Assembly: GCA_014529385.2 (NCBI GenBank)
Contig: CM043960.1
Span: 39,545,281 to 39,609,280 of the forward strand
DNA length: 64,000 nt
Direction of reading: 5' to 3'
Source: Adiantum capillus-veneris
Lineage: Eukaryota > Streptophyta > Polypodiopsida > Polypodiales > Pteridaceae
Each line of letters begins with the position of its first letter. Position 1 is the first letter of the stretch. Shown in pieces: positions 44,047-56,571 of this stretch. The translations under genes were made by a program, and so were the position numbers. Below the pieces are notes generated by a model. The model did no database searches. It was not told where the DNA came from and worked only from the letters and a program-made list of their open reading frames with translations.

Positions 44047-47000
44047 GCTTTGTTTGTAGAGAGTATCGTTTTGTTTGTTACCATGTATCAGGTGAATCTG
44101 TGCCAGATGTAACGCCATCACCGCTAAAGACTTGCAGAAGGTCTCCTAGAACACCTGACATTGCTCACCCACCTCGCTTGCGGCCTAGAAAATTAGGGTT
44201 TGATGATGTCCCAGACAACTCAACCATTCAAGAACTTCAAGAAAAAGCAGAGCAAGGTCAGCTTAGCCCAGGTGCTGCTCAAAAAGGGACCGAGAAGACT
44301 CCCAAAAAGCTTCCATTGCCCAAGAAGAAAGAATTGAATGCACGCACCAGTAATCTGAGCAACAAGAATGGCATTAGAACCCTAAATCCTGTGAAAACCC
44401 CAAGAAAAACGTTTCTTGATTATGTTGTAGTAGATCGCATAAAATTCCAAACGGGGGATGATGTATACATACGACGGACAGAAGAGGATGTTGATGAGGA
44501 GGCAGAGGGTTGCCTTGTTTGTGGTAAATCCGGAAAGCTTGTTGAATGTGACAATTGTTCTCGTGGAGTCCACTTGAAATGCACTGATCCGCCCTTGAAG
44601 AAGGTTCCCAAAGGGGAATGGCTATGCTCACTATGCGTAGCAGTGGCCAAGTCACAATCTGGAAAATCACGAGTCAATGTTCCCAATGACACACTCAAAA
44701 CAGCACGAGAGCTACTTCTTGCAAGCAAACTATGGGCAGCCCGAATAGAGAGGTAGATATTGAGTTATATCTATTCTTTGCTATGATTTTCTACGAATAA
44801 TGCATTATTTCTTGCATATGTATGCTTTTCAATGGTAGGTACCCAATGTCACGTTTTAGAGATCTTCGGTTAGTTGGCCAAAGGCTCACAAGAGTGCAAA
44901 ATAGCATCCCGCTCATTAGTTCAGCTCACTGGGACCTCTGTGCTTATGTTTTTGTGGTGTCCAGCAGATTGATTCCTCTGAATCATAATTGATTGCCCTC
45001 ACAAGCCTATTTTGCAATTCCTGATGAACGTAGTGATGTCACACGAACTGTGGCAAGGAACCAAAGGGTGTAACTGATTTATGAGAATTTGGTGTTCCTC
45101 TAGAATATGGAGAGAAGCAGATGGTATGCTTTGGTTTCAAGGACGATGGTATGTTATTCCAGAAGAGACTGCAGTGGGTAGGCAGCCTCACAATCTTCGC
45201 AGAGAATTGTTTCGCACTAATCATTTGGACAATAATGAGGTACCACACTTCCTTTGTTTCAAGAACTGCCTTTCACAGCATTTTCACAGTCAAATACTAT
45301 GCTCTTTGTCCATTGACTAGGTGGCATCAATTCTTCGTAAATGTAATGTTATGGGTCCAACCGAATTTCGTAACTCCGGCAGAGATGGGGATGATGTTTT
45401 TCTTTGTGAATATGCTTACGACCCTCAGTTTGAGACCTTCAAGCGCATTTCAGATGACGACGAAAATGGTCAAGCTTCTTCTGATGAGCCTGAGGACTCT
45501 CAAACAGAAATTGAAGAAGACCATGAGAGTGATAGTGACAGTCACGACGATAACAAGCGGTCCTCCCAGAAGTTATTGGGATCTTCGAAGAAATCATCTC
45601 CTCCAACTAGAGCAGCAGTAAGTAATTTGCAATTGTTGTTGTCAATTCGGAAGTAAATTAGGCGTCCTTATTTTGATCAGATTCTTTCATAAATGCAGAA
45701 TGTTCGTGGTGGCCATCTAAGCAAAGTAGGTGCAAAAGTGATTCCTGCGACTGCTAGAAGAAAGCCAGCCACAGCTTTTGAAAGGGCAAAAGCTGCCCTA
45801 AGATTAACGGCTACTCCAGAATCACTGCCATGTCGGGAAAGGTATGAACTGGCAGGTCTCAAATGCTGCTTTTTCCATTTTGCATAACCAAAGTTTCAAG
45901 GATCCAAAGCCTGGACTCACAATATCATACGGACTTGGCCTTTGTTTCTTAGGGAGATGGGGGAAATTTCAGCTTTTGTGACTGATGCGGTGGTGGCAGG
46001 TAATGGAACTTTGGGCCATTGCTTGTACATTAGCGGAGTACCAGGCACTGGCAAGGTAGCCTACCAACTTGATTCTTGCAAAGTGTTGTCTTCTCTTGTT
46101 GTTCCAACAGTTGCTGCTGCCCATTTTTGCAGACTGCAACGGTGATGGAGGTCATGCAGAAACTTAAGAAGAGCTATGAGGAGAAGAATTTACAGCCATA
46201 TCGGTTTGTTGAAATCAATGGCCTGAGGCTGACATATCCAGAACACTTATACACTGTATGCACATAAATCTTTTTGGCCTGCTTTAGAGGGATGCGAGGC
46301 TGCTGGCGTTTCTAATAGCACTCTTGCAGGTGCTTCATGAGGCGCTCACAGGACATCATGTTGGATGGAAGAAGGCTTTGCAACTTCTTGATGAAAGATT
46401 TTCAAATCCAAAGCCATCAAGGAGGGTTGATGCAAGGCCCTGCATTCTTTTTATTGATGAGTTGGACCTCTTGGTGACACGAAATCAATCTGTAAGCTCC
46501 TCAGATTGAATGGTGAATGAGCTGAAAAGAAACTCCATTTCGATGGTGCTCACTGTAATCTTTTGCCCCAACTTGCAGGTATTGTACAATGTTTTTGACT
46601 GGCCAACACGGCCGCATTCTTGGCTCTTTGTCATAGGTGAGCTAACTAACCAACTTACATGCAAGCATGGGGTACCTATTCTGGTTGCTTAATGTCTACT
46701 ATTCTGCTTTATTGTATAGGTATAGCAAACACTATTGACTTACCAGAACGATTGCTTCCAAGAATAGCAAGTCGGATGGGTCTTCAAAGAGTATCATTCA
46801 GTCCCTACTCACATGAGCAGCTGCAGAGGATCATTTCAACTCGATTAGAAGCAATTGATGCCTTTGAGAGTCAGGCTGTTGAGTTTGCATCACGCAAGGT
46901 AGACCTGCGTTTTGAAGTGCTCCCCATAAGTAGCCAACACAATCTCACCTCAAACTCTTACCTTTGCTTCAGGTTGCTGCTGTCTCCGGTGATGCGCGCC

Positions 47001-48026
47001 GTGCTCTAGAACTTTGTAGACGGGCAGTTGAGATTGCTGAGGCAAGATGTGCAAATGACCCAAAACCAGGTTCTGGCAAAAGCAAAGGTGACATTTACCT
47101 GATTGAAGCCTGTGTATCGAATTGAACTTCCATTTCTGTGCACGGAGATTAGTATAGCAGCTAGCTAGCTGATCACTATCCTCTCTATGTGTCTAGCAGG
47201 CTGTCGAGTTAAAGCTAAAAGTAATGATAAAGGTAACCTTGCTGGCATGAAAGATGTGGAAGAAGCAATCAAGGAGATGTTTCAAGCTCCACATATAAAG
47301 GCAAGTTTACACGTAGTGTTTGAATTCTTGAGCATTTTGTGACAAAGGAAAATTTTGATTTAGCCAAAGTGGGTTCTTACAGCCGTGTTGCAACTAACTC
47401 GCAGATTATGGGTCGGTGTACTAAGCTTGCAAAAATATTTCTGGTATCCATGGTATATGAGCAACATAAGTCTGGGATGATGGAGACCACCTTTGAGAAG
47501 GTAATAATGCAAGCCCTTTCATGGCTGCTATGATGAAGCATTCCACCAGCTCCAAGTTTTATGACACATTCAAGGCGCCTGTTTTCGTTCAGGTAGCAGC
47601 AATTTTTACGTATCTCTGTCAAAACAACAATGAAAGCCCAGTTGATTGGGACACACTTCTTTCTATAGGGTATCGTTCATCTGTATATTTTCTTGTGATG
47701 CTGTTGAGACAATTAGAATAGCTAGGAATTTCATTGACAGTGACTGGCTCTGATGTTGAGCAGGTGTAGCTTAGGTGCTTGCCGGCTGATTCTGTGCGAG
47801 GCAGGTTGTCGTCACCGCATTCAAAAGTTGCAACTCAATTTTCCCACGTAAGAATTAGGGTTTACACCAAGGCTTGCTGGTTATGATCTTGCTCTTTTTA
47901 GTGCTCAATTCGTCTTCAAGCAGTGTACTATTATGAACAAGCTCTTCACGTGTTGGTTTCAGGGATGATGTTTCCTTTGCTTTGAAAGAAGATCCAGAGG
48001 TCCCATGGATTGGCAAGTATTTGTGA
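43884..48026 (+). CDS. ORC1: Origin recognition complex subunit 1 (PHD-BAH-AAA+)
   Basis: Largest subunit of the nuclear complex that marks replication origins; it binds ATP and, with CDC6, loads the MCM helicase. The deduced protein is 810 residues, about the size of known plant ORC1. In order: a basic N-terminus; a BAH domain starting near residue 130 (GDDVYIRR); a PHD finger inserted at about 152-193 with all C4HC3 ligands (CLVCG, CDNC, HLKC, CSLC); the rest of BAH (WYVIPEETAVGRQPHNLRRE, GDDVFLCEY); an acidic and serine-rich linker; then AAA+ with Walker A GVPGTGKT (about 452-459), Walker B FIDELD (about 539-544), sensor-1 region GIANTIDLPERLLPR, arginine region RIASRMG and sensor-2 SGDARRAL (about 637-644). 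It ends in a winged-helix domain (CRLILCEAGCRHRIQKLQLNFP) and stops at 48024-48026. The PHD in BAH is plant-specific and reads histone H3 tails. The first exon is the only uncertain part. Confidence 0.93.
43884..48026 (+). other. ORC1: Exon-intron structure of ORC1
   Basis: Exons deduced from splice sites and protein continuity: 43884-43917 (uncertain), 44092-44752, 45104-45239, 45321-45617, 45699-45841, 45953-46055, 46133-46255, 46330-46491, 46579-46636, 46720-46898, 46973-47087, 47200-47300, 47405-47500, 47593-47669, 47764-47847, 47963-48026. They total 2433 bases, 811 codons with the stop, and the frame holds at every junction. All introns after the second are 74-115 bases, very short beside the repeat-rich surroundings. 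Walker A is split between Lys and Thr by the intron at 46056-46132. The intron at 47301-47404 starts with GC (AAG then GCAAGT), the known minor GC-AG type. An alternative first junction (donor after 43906, acceptor at 44060) also keeps the frame. Confidence 0.85.
43927..44042 (+). repeat. Two (GA)n microsatellites in the 5' part of ORC1
   Basis: GA runs at about 43927-43964 and 43989-44041 flank a duplicated word (TATCGCTTTGTTTGTAGAGAG, which recurs with small changes at 44042-44063 and in part after it). The frame from the ORC1 ATG stays open through both as Arg-Glu repeats, but splicing probably removes them. Confidence 0.95.
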
Positions 48027-48706
48027 AGAACACAAGCTCTGCAAGCTAAAGAACATCTGGAAGAATGATCTGAAAGGTCTTTTGTTCTGATCCCACGTTT
48101 CAAACGGGTTAAGTCCATTTCAAAGGTGTCTTCCTTTATCTATGCCAAGAGTTCAGTACTGCTTCAAGAATAGTGCTTACTTATTAAACGGTGCCTTGCT
48201 TTATGCAGTAAGCAAGGCTGAGGATTCTTTCCCCATTATGATGACATGCAAGCTGCTGCTCGCTTCGACTTGCAAAGGAGACCAGTGTTATGGCTGCAAG
48301 TCTCTCATTCTTTGAGAAAACATAGCAGCCAGCATACGACGGGCCTGGGGCTGGTTTTCGAGTCCTCCCATGTATGAAGATAACGTAACAATAGATATTG
48401 CAGATCACAAGGTACTCTTCCCAAGCTCTGAAACCACATAATCAGATCACAAGGTACTTCTACCAGGTTAGTGACTCATTCATAAGCCAACCTATGGCTT
48501 CAGTTGTCTAGCTTTAACTCCTAATGGACAAACATTCGGCATTTGACATTCAGGTGGTGAGATTGATCCAACAATCTTCCACGTAAAAGAACTTAAGAAC
48601 GGGCTCTGCCCAAAGCTTATTCCATGGTTGTGCACAGTAGAGCTTCAAGGTGCTTTGTCAACTGTTTTTTTATAACAAAGGTTATGTATGGATATTTTGT
48701 GTGTGA

Positions 48707-48758
<52 letters not shown>

Positions 48759-49046
48759 ATGACCAAGATAAGTCACCTGTTTGAAAGAATTTGGGATGTC
48801 ACCTGTTTGAAAGAAATTGGGTTGGCCTTCTTTGCATGCAGTGGTCATATTGGTTGATCTCTCCCTCTGAATTGTCTCAATTGCTCTTCTTTGTAGCTTT
48901 TCAATGCATGTGAAAGCGATCGAGCTTCTCAATGGCAGAGCATGACGATCTACCCTTGATTGTCCAATATTTACACAAGAAGATTTAGAAATTTTCTCAT
49001 ATTGGAAAACAAAGTCTTTTTCAGTGTTTTTCATACAATCCATAAT
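48027..49046. other. ORC1 3' region and spacer
   Basis: It probably contains the ORC1 3' UTR, but no clear AATAAA near the stop. A (GT)n(GA)n run lies at 48698-48754. No further gene. Confidence 0.4.
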
Positions 49047-49185
49047 ATCATGAGCTTCTGCTCGAGAGGCACTGCAGACCTAGCTAGGTACGATTGGAGG
49101 TAGGGAGCGGGGCGGGGCCGGTGGTCCCCTGCCCCCAATCGTACCTAGCTAGGTATGCAATGCCTCTCTCACAGAAGCTCATGAT
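49047..49185. repeat. Long imperfect hairpin (fold-back or MITE-like)
   Basis: ATCATGAGCTTCTG (49047-49060) pairs with CAGAAGCTCATGAT (49172-49185). Further in, GAGAGGCA pairs with TGCCTCTC, and ACCTAGCTAGGTACGATTGG (49078-49097) pairs with CCAATCGTACCTAGCTAGGT (49135-49154). The loop is about 37 bases and very GC-rich (gcggggcggggccgg). Internal bulges lie between the paired blocks. Confidence 0.85.
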
Positions 49186-52100
49186 GTTGAGGTAAGTCAC
49201 AATGTGGGAATTATTGTGAATCTATTCAAAACTTCTTGTGATATTAGAAGACATATGAGCCTGTTCTGTTCATAACTCAAAAAAGGACACGTGAGCTTGT
49301 TCATAACTCATAACTGTCTTTGGGACATCAACAATCCGTATTCAATATTGGTTTAGACAAGCTTAGAATTAATTTGCTTACTTCTTAACAGCTTGTCCAT
49401 TTCTTTTGCAAGTTATTGATTGCTCACTCAACATTATTTTAATCAAATGATGCTCTTGACATAGTTAGGGTAGAGGGGCCAATAAGAGGACACCTAGCTT
49501 CATATGCTTGGATCTCCCTCCGAGAGCTCAATTTTCATTGATGGGTAGCTCATTAGAGTCATCTAGCCAAAGGGTATTTAGAGTAACATATATATTTTCT
49601 AGAGCAAGGTCGAGAATTGTGAGGTATGCCATTTTTGCACTTCCTATAACAAAAAGGACCAAAGTGTAGATGCACTTTGGGCCAAAAGAGGGAAATAGTT
49701 GGTGCAAAATTGTACCACTATTGGGATTTTGATAGTCCTTGCCTTGGGGGCCACTCATTGGCCCCTCTACTATTTCATTTATTGCTCAAGCATGTCCAAG
49801 AAGTCAATATGGCAAAGTTCCTATACCAGTAACATTTGCTTTCAACATTATCAACTTAGGATTTAAAAACATGTTGCATGGTATTGTTGATTGAATCCCA
49901 TCAACATGTGAAAGATGCAAACAAAACCCTTGATGTTCAACTTGTGGGTAATTGAGTTAGTGGTCCCACCCAAGCACTCTGGCTTGAGAGCCAAGAGTGC
50001 CTAAATGAGAGAGAAGGGATATGGTGGGTTGCAAAGTACATTGAAACGATTAGTTAGTGGTCCCACTTTCAAGCACTCAATGGATTGATAGCCATGGGTG
50101 CCTACCTATCTCACCGATTCCCCTTGATTTTGGGCTCCATGACTTTGACAACCTAGACATGAGAGTATTGGGTTCGGAAGTACATTAATTAAGGAGGATG
50201 AACAAAAGAGTGCTTAAAAATGAACAAAGAGTCCAATCAGTATCACCCAAAGAACCACTATAAGGTGCTACTCTTGAAGATTTAAGGCCCCAAGAGCTAG
50301 GAGTGACTCAAAGTTGTAGAATTAAGGGGTGAAAGGAAGCGCCTTCAATGATTTGAAAAATTTATGCTCTCTTTCATCATTCTTTTGAATCCATTTAATC
50401 TTAGAAAATGTAAATGATATTCAAGAATGCTCGATATATTGCAAACTCATAATTTCTAAGCTTAAGTAAATAAACAATTAATTGTTTATGGTTGTAATAT
50501 ATTATGACATGTGATGGAGGAAATAAGTCTACATTAGATTTTGTCTTGATAATGAGTAATACAATGGAAACTATACTCAAGCATTTACAACTTTTGAGAC
50601 AACTTGGATTTTCTTTCAATTTGCCTTAGCTACAACTCTCAACTCTTCCTCTTCTTTCTTCTCTCTTTGGCTTGATAATGTTGCTTAGTTTAGAAAACGG
50701 AACATCCGAACATTACACAATTCGTAGGACCACCCACACAAAGAAGTGCAATTACAGTAATTGACCTACTTTGAGAGATTTTAATGTTGCATGTGTATTT
50801 GCATGTAGAGGCATCCTACTTTGAGATCCCTCAACTCTTCCTTATACTCGAACCCAATTGTTAGTGCTTAGCTCTATGCCTAAATTGTCTTTACAGTGGC
50901 CCAATTGTCAATGCTAAGCTCTATTCCTTGCAAACAAGAGTTTTCAATATATCCTTCTACTTGTTTTCTTGGTGATGAAGATCTTTAGTTATGCTTCTAC
51001 AAATAATGCAACTTCCATAGCCTTATAGTAACTATCAAAGTGGCTCATTCTTTTGGAGAATAGTTTGAGGCTTTATTGCATGATGAACTTCCAATTTCAA
51101 TATTGTTTATTAATGGTCACAATTTGAGGTCGATGTTTGATGGGCATTTTACTCATTTTTTGGGTATTATGAGGTGTTATGTCCACATTTTACAGGTACA
51201 AATGTGAGTTTCTCTTCGTCAAAAAATACACTAAATCACACATAAAGTCCATGAAAGTTGATGGGCAAGCATGCTCGTGCCTTAATTATGACACTTGATT
51301 ACTTTTTGGGTCTGGGCTAGCTCCAATATGCATGAATCTCTCAAAACAAATAATAATGCAACGACTCTTTGAATCGAGGTTATGTGACAAATGACCTCTT
51401 CGTAGATATCTTACTTATCTTTTTGCCAACCAAGAACATTATGCTTGAATTCTAAGTTCGGCATTTTGCTAAAGTATTGAAATTGCTAGGTAATGGCCGA
51501 GGTCAAATGATGTTATTTGTGAAGTTGATTCAAAGACAATGAGTTGAACACAATACTAGTCACATTTTGATTGTCATTCTTTGATATGTGTCCACTCAAC
51601 TGGTATCCTCATGACCAAAATTGCCAATAAACATTAGTTTCTTTAGATACTTGGCAATGTGACATTACCAACAACCTTCTTGTACAGATCAAGATGTTTG
51701 TGAATCTAACCTTGCAAACAACCTTATTACTTGCAAAAGAATGCACGATGAATTAACATTGTGAGAATGAACTAAAGACTATGAAATTGAATTGACTTCC
51801 TCTTTCAGTGGTAAGCTAGAGATGATAGTTACTGTGTTGGCCTAGTTTTGAATATTTAGGTATTCTATGAAGGTTGAAATTTTCAGAGCTTGTGATGTTT
51901 GTACATGAGGGTGTCTAGAAGAAGTCACACGGCAATCAAATACACATGCATGAGATACAAAACTGTCTTAGTATGTTTGATGCATAGAGACTAAAAAACA
52001 TGATTGCTTTACAAAATGGTGACTCGGTACAAGGCAAAACAAAATGGTGACTTTGTACAAGATGGTAAAATAAATAAAAAATGCAACATATAATCTTAAT

Positions 52101-52796
52101 GCAGCCTCTTTTGAAATAGATATTGCTATCATGCTTAAGCTCCTATTTGCAATCACAGACATTGTGGTGCAAATTTTGCTCTTCAAGATGTAGTGTATGC
52201 CCATACTTCTCACCCATGGGTTCTTAGCATTACCCCCCCTTGTAGATGGCAAGAACAACCACTACTTGGTAGGAGACTGGAATGGTAATTCTCAAAAATA
52301 GTTACCGCGATAACTAGTACAATGCATAGTCATTCAAAAGTCCAATCGAAAGGGTATAAATAGGTCTCACTAATTCATTTTGAGAGACCTAGCCATTGAT
52401 CTGTATTTGCATCTATTGTTAGATCTCTATCTCTCTTGACTAGTGCCTTGTGCTTGTATCTTGTAACTCTAATTAAGCTCTGAGCAGATTTGACTCACTC
52501 TGTTGTACTGGTTTACTTTGAGTTGCTATTCCTCTCCCTTGTATATAGGCTTCTTGGTTGCCCTTCTCATCATTGTGCAACTACTTATGTATCTTCTCCT
52601 CCTTGTCCATTAGACCCTCTCCATAGTGTTCCTTGTCTCCCCTATGCTCATCCGCTCATCCATTGTGGCCTTTAAGAAGAAGAAAATTCTATATGTAGGA
52701 TTCTCCTTCTCACTTTCAAGTCCATAATAGTCCCGCTCAATAACCTTCACATTGGATTATAGATGAATTTATTATATTCTTATACGTATTGAAAAT

Positions 52797-52800
<4 letters not shown>
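49186..52800. other. Long unassigned AT-rich region
   Basis: No convincing gene on either strand. A short imperfect direct repeat (TTAGTGGTCCCAC...AAGCACTC...AGCCAxGxGTGCCTA) occurs at about 49958-50002 and 50055-50103. Otherwise nothing recognised. Confidence 0.35.

Positions 52801-52856
<56 letters not shown>
52801..52856. repeat. (GA)n microsatellite
   Basis: About 28 uninterrupted GA units. Confidence 0.98.
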
Positions 52857-52858
<2 letters not shown>

Positions 52859-55800
52859 TTTAAGATTTAAGGATATGAACAAGCTGAACAATTCCAAGGT
52901 TCTCCTTGTCACAACCTTGTATTAAACCTTCAAATAGAAATAGTTTTGTCAAGATCATATAAGATTGGCACTTTCCCTTTGTTATTCCTTGCATAAAGCC
53001 TCTATTTTATTCTATCTTGATCGTGCCAACCAACATGAAACATAGGGTACGATATGCAATACATGGAAGATCACTCACTACCAACATGTTAAGGAGGCCT
53101 TCTCCTTGGGATAAGGAGTTATCTAAATTCATATTCAATCATTGTCATGTGCCGATTATAAACTACTCAAATGCACCCAAATTCATCCTTGTGTGTCTTT
53201 GTAACATAATTTAAAGAAGCTCAAATGTAAAAAAACACTAGAAAATTACAATGATCTATCACACATGTGACTTGTACTTTGACAATTTTGTCGGTGCTAG
53301 GAAAATTTGACAATGAATAAGTTCACATTGAGCTCTAATGGGCACTCAAATATAATGTCAAAAGCTTTAGGCCTAGATTGTGAAGGAAAACCAAATCAAA
53401 TTTATGTTAAAATTATAACTTAATCAACTTAATAAGGCAAAATACATACTTGTCGATTTTGCTGTTATAATCAATGACAAAATCATAATGGGAAGTTTGA
53501 GGTTGGATCCCTTTCAAGTCGTATTTCCGTCCCAATTCATGGGATTTTCCTATTGACTTAAATTTCAAATTTTGCTTGTTCTGGCTCAAACTACTCTTGT
53601 CAATCAGGTACCTTTTTCCTCATCATATCCAAGCCTTGAAATTTCTATTACAACCATGAATCATGCTAGAAGAGGTATCTATCATCTTCATGTTGAGTTG
53701 AAAGATGATTATACACATCCTACAAAAAAAAAAAAGGTTGTTGAAGCCACTCCTTCTATCCTTTGAGCAATGAGATGAGAGGGAAAGACACCTTTCGACT
53801 GATGGATAGATGGTAGATTGTATTCCTCAAATCCAATCACCAAAGGCACTTCACCATTCTTCAACTTATTTTCATTGATGAGGTATGTAGGAGATGTCAT
53901 TAAAGTGTGACAGGGCTGTACTCAAAACCTTGTAGCAAAGAGGGACATTGTTTTTTTGGCAATATGATGCTTCATATTAGCTAGTTTTATGGGATTGTGG
54001 CCACACACTCACACCTACACCCACATCCTTAAGTTAGAGTAGCATTTTTCACAACAATTTAAACATTCTCTTAGCTAAGATTGAAAAAAACAAGGAGAAG
54101 ATAAAGAACCTGCAATCCCCAGTAAATGCAGCAAGAAGAAAGAGAACCGTGTTGGGGTCAGACAAAGAGAAAGTAAATTGAAAAAATGAGAGTCTCAACC
54201 AAGGAAGTGGAGGCAACAATAGCTGTTGTATCTTTGGATCTCTTTCTTTCCTTAGGAAACCTCACTTAGATTTTCTCCTCACAATGATTTTGTGGAAATA
54301 TATTTTTTGCTATTTTTCAATTCAGTCTAGCTCAACCATACTACACACAAGGAAACATGAAAGGTGTATCACAATCATTTGTGAAGTGATTCTGCATGTT
54401 GTTTCTCAGAACATGTTGGATCAGAGAAGGTTGGAGATGGCTAGACAATTCATTTCAATGGATTCTTGCAAAGTTTCAACTTAGACAAGGAGGATGTTCA
54501 AGGGTTTATGGACAAATTTGGAATTAGTAGGGTGGTAGGTTACATGCGGTTATTGAAGGTCATGAAGAGAAAGTTGAATAACTATAAAAGAAGGGCTCCT
54601 TGCTTTCAAAGTATTCAATAGAGTCACGGCTTAGAATTAACTATAGGATCATGAAGATGCTTGGATTACTATTTCATATAAATGATATATATCATGGTAA
54701 CAGGAAAGATGTCAATTATTTTAAATTGCGTTACTATGTCAATTTTAATTGTTTTAGTAACGCGCTCTTCAACTCAAGGGCTTTGCAAAGCGACATGATG
54801 GAAATCTATGATCTTTTGCACTCTAAGGTAAATAGACATGCAATTGTTGTGATCAAGTTAGATCAAAGTGATACTTTTAAGAATATGAAACTTTAGAGAG
54901 TCTCAATAACCCTAACAAATAGAGCTCTCAATACAAGAAAGAGGGAGCAAGGCAAAAAATCCCTAAACATTTTAGTGTTTAGTCAAAGAAGAACATTTGG
55001 TGGCTTGGTGCTTTTGAGGTTGATTGTGAGGATTTTAACATTTTGAATTGGGCTCCACCACATCAATATACCTAAAATTATCAAGGCCCATGAGATAGGG
55101 AAGGAGCTAAGTCTTGAAGGTGTTGTAGGTGCAAGGTGGAATGGCACATGGGGGGAGATCTAACGACACTAAAGTGTATGTACAATGTGTCGAAGGATGA
55201 CGTTGACAAAAGCTGTGGGGATCATATTAGTTGAAATGAGGCCCTTGAGAGACACTCAAAAGATCCAAACTTCTAAGCACGTTTCAATATTTCCCTCATA
55301 AATGTCCAAATTTGCACACTGGATACAATGTGTAGAATTTTTGAGAAGTGTGTGTATCCCTATGTATTTTTTCATGTAAATGGCAACCTTTATTGGCAAG
55401 GGAGGTTTCCATAAATGGCCTTGTCAGATATTGAACCACATGGCGATTGAGATATATCCCAAGCTGTCATTAGCTGGAAAAATATTGGTGATTGAGATAG
55501 ATCCTAAGCGGTCATTAGGGGGAAACAACTTAATCGAGCGGGTCTGCAACTTAATCGAGTAGCTGTTTTGTAGCGCTAAAAATTGGGCGAGACCGTAGTC
55601 TACAAACAACATGGGTTTTTTGGCTTTCTAAAAGAAGCCTTAGTGTTGAGTTGGGTTAGGCATACTTTCATTGTTTTCATTTCCATGATGGAGACTTACC
55701 TTAGATGTTATTTCCATTTTAAAATATTAAATGAATCTTTCTATTTCACCTTTCATTTCACATCGTTACACGGCTTGACTTCACTTGCATTCTCTTCTTT

Positions 55801-56258
55801 TAGAATGCTAAAGTGAAGCTTCACCTTGCATAATTCTAGCAAATTCTATACATATACATACATACAGACACATATACATATATTTATTTATTTTACACAC
55901 ACACACACACACTCACTAAATGAACATACCATGGTAAAGGGAAGAAAAAATGGTGAAATATGTGAGAACTTAGTTCAAAAATCTTGCAAATTCAAAAAAT
56001 CGACTATTATTTTCGGTTTGCTTCTTTGCAAGGAGGAAACTCAGTCCCTTAATAAAAGAGATATTCTTGAACAATGCTTTACCTTATATAATTCTAGTTA
56101 AACTCAACCTATGATTTTATCATTTTCTTATTGTTTTAGAAAGCCACCGTGACCCTTTCACTTGTTTTAATAATATCAATATCAAATTGAACAAGAGTGT
56201 GTGTACACAAAGTGCATACCTCCCCCATCACCTCAAAATTTCCACACACACACATGCG

Positions 56259-56263
<5 letters not shown>
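52857..56263. other. Long unassigned AT-rich region
   Basis: The largest open stretch (54600-54896, 98 codons) has no motif. A 54-base imperfect tandem repeat lies at about 55445-55545 (ATTGAGATAxATCCxAAGC twice, then AACTTAATCGAG twice). Short AC run at about 55895-55911. No gene recognised. Confidence 0.35.
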
Positions 56264-56341
<78 letters not shown>

Positions 56342-56483
56342 CATCAACAACGGGCATTCAAGACAGCAGCCTTGCAAGTTGAAACCGAGTAGCAGCGAGA
56401 GATTGTCAAGTGTTCTTCATTGGTGGCATCTAAACATCACTGGCACATGCCATCGACGGCTTCCCCAGTTTCTTTTTTGGTGT

Positions 56484-56538
<55 letters not shown>
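56264..56538. repeat. (CA)n and (GA)n microsatellites
   Basis: CA covers about 56264-56337 and GA about 56486-56538, with 150 bases of ordinary text between. Confidence 0.97.
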
Positions 56539-56540
<2 letters not shown>

Positions 56541-56571
56541 CGGCTAAGTGTAAGCGAATAGTGGACTTGGC
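56537..56571 (-). repeat. 35-bp inverted copy of copia gag sequence
   Basis: This stretch is the reverse complement of 57546-57580 at 33 of 35 positions. The latter lies inside the gag of the copia element and encodes ARSTIRLHLVES-like text. The inverted copy begins at the edge of the GA microsatellite. Confidence 0.85.

Noticed and set aside
44374-44728. Antisense ORFs over the ORC1 PHD exon
   Set aside because: Shadows of the conserved ORC1 coding exon.
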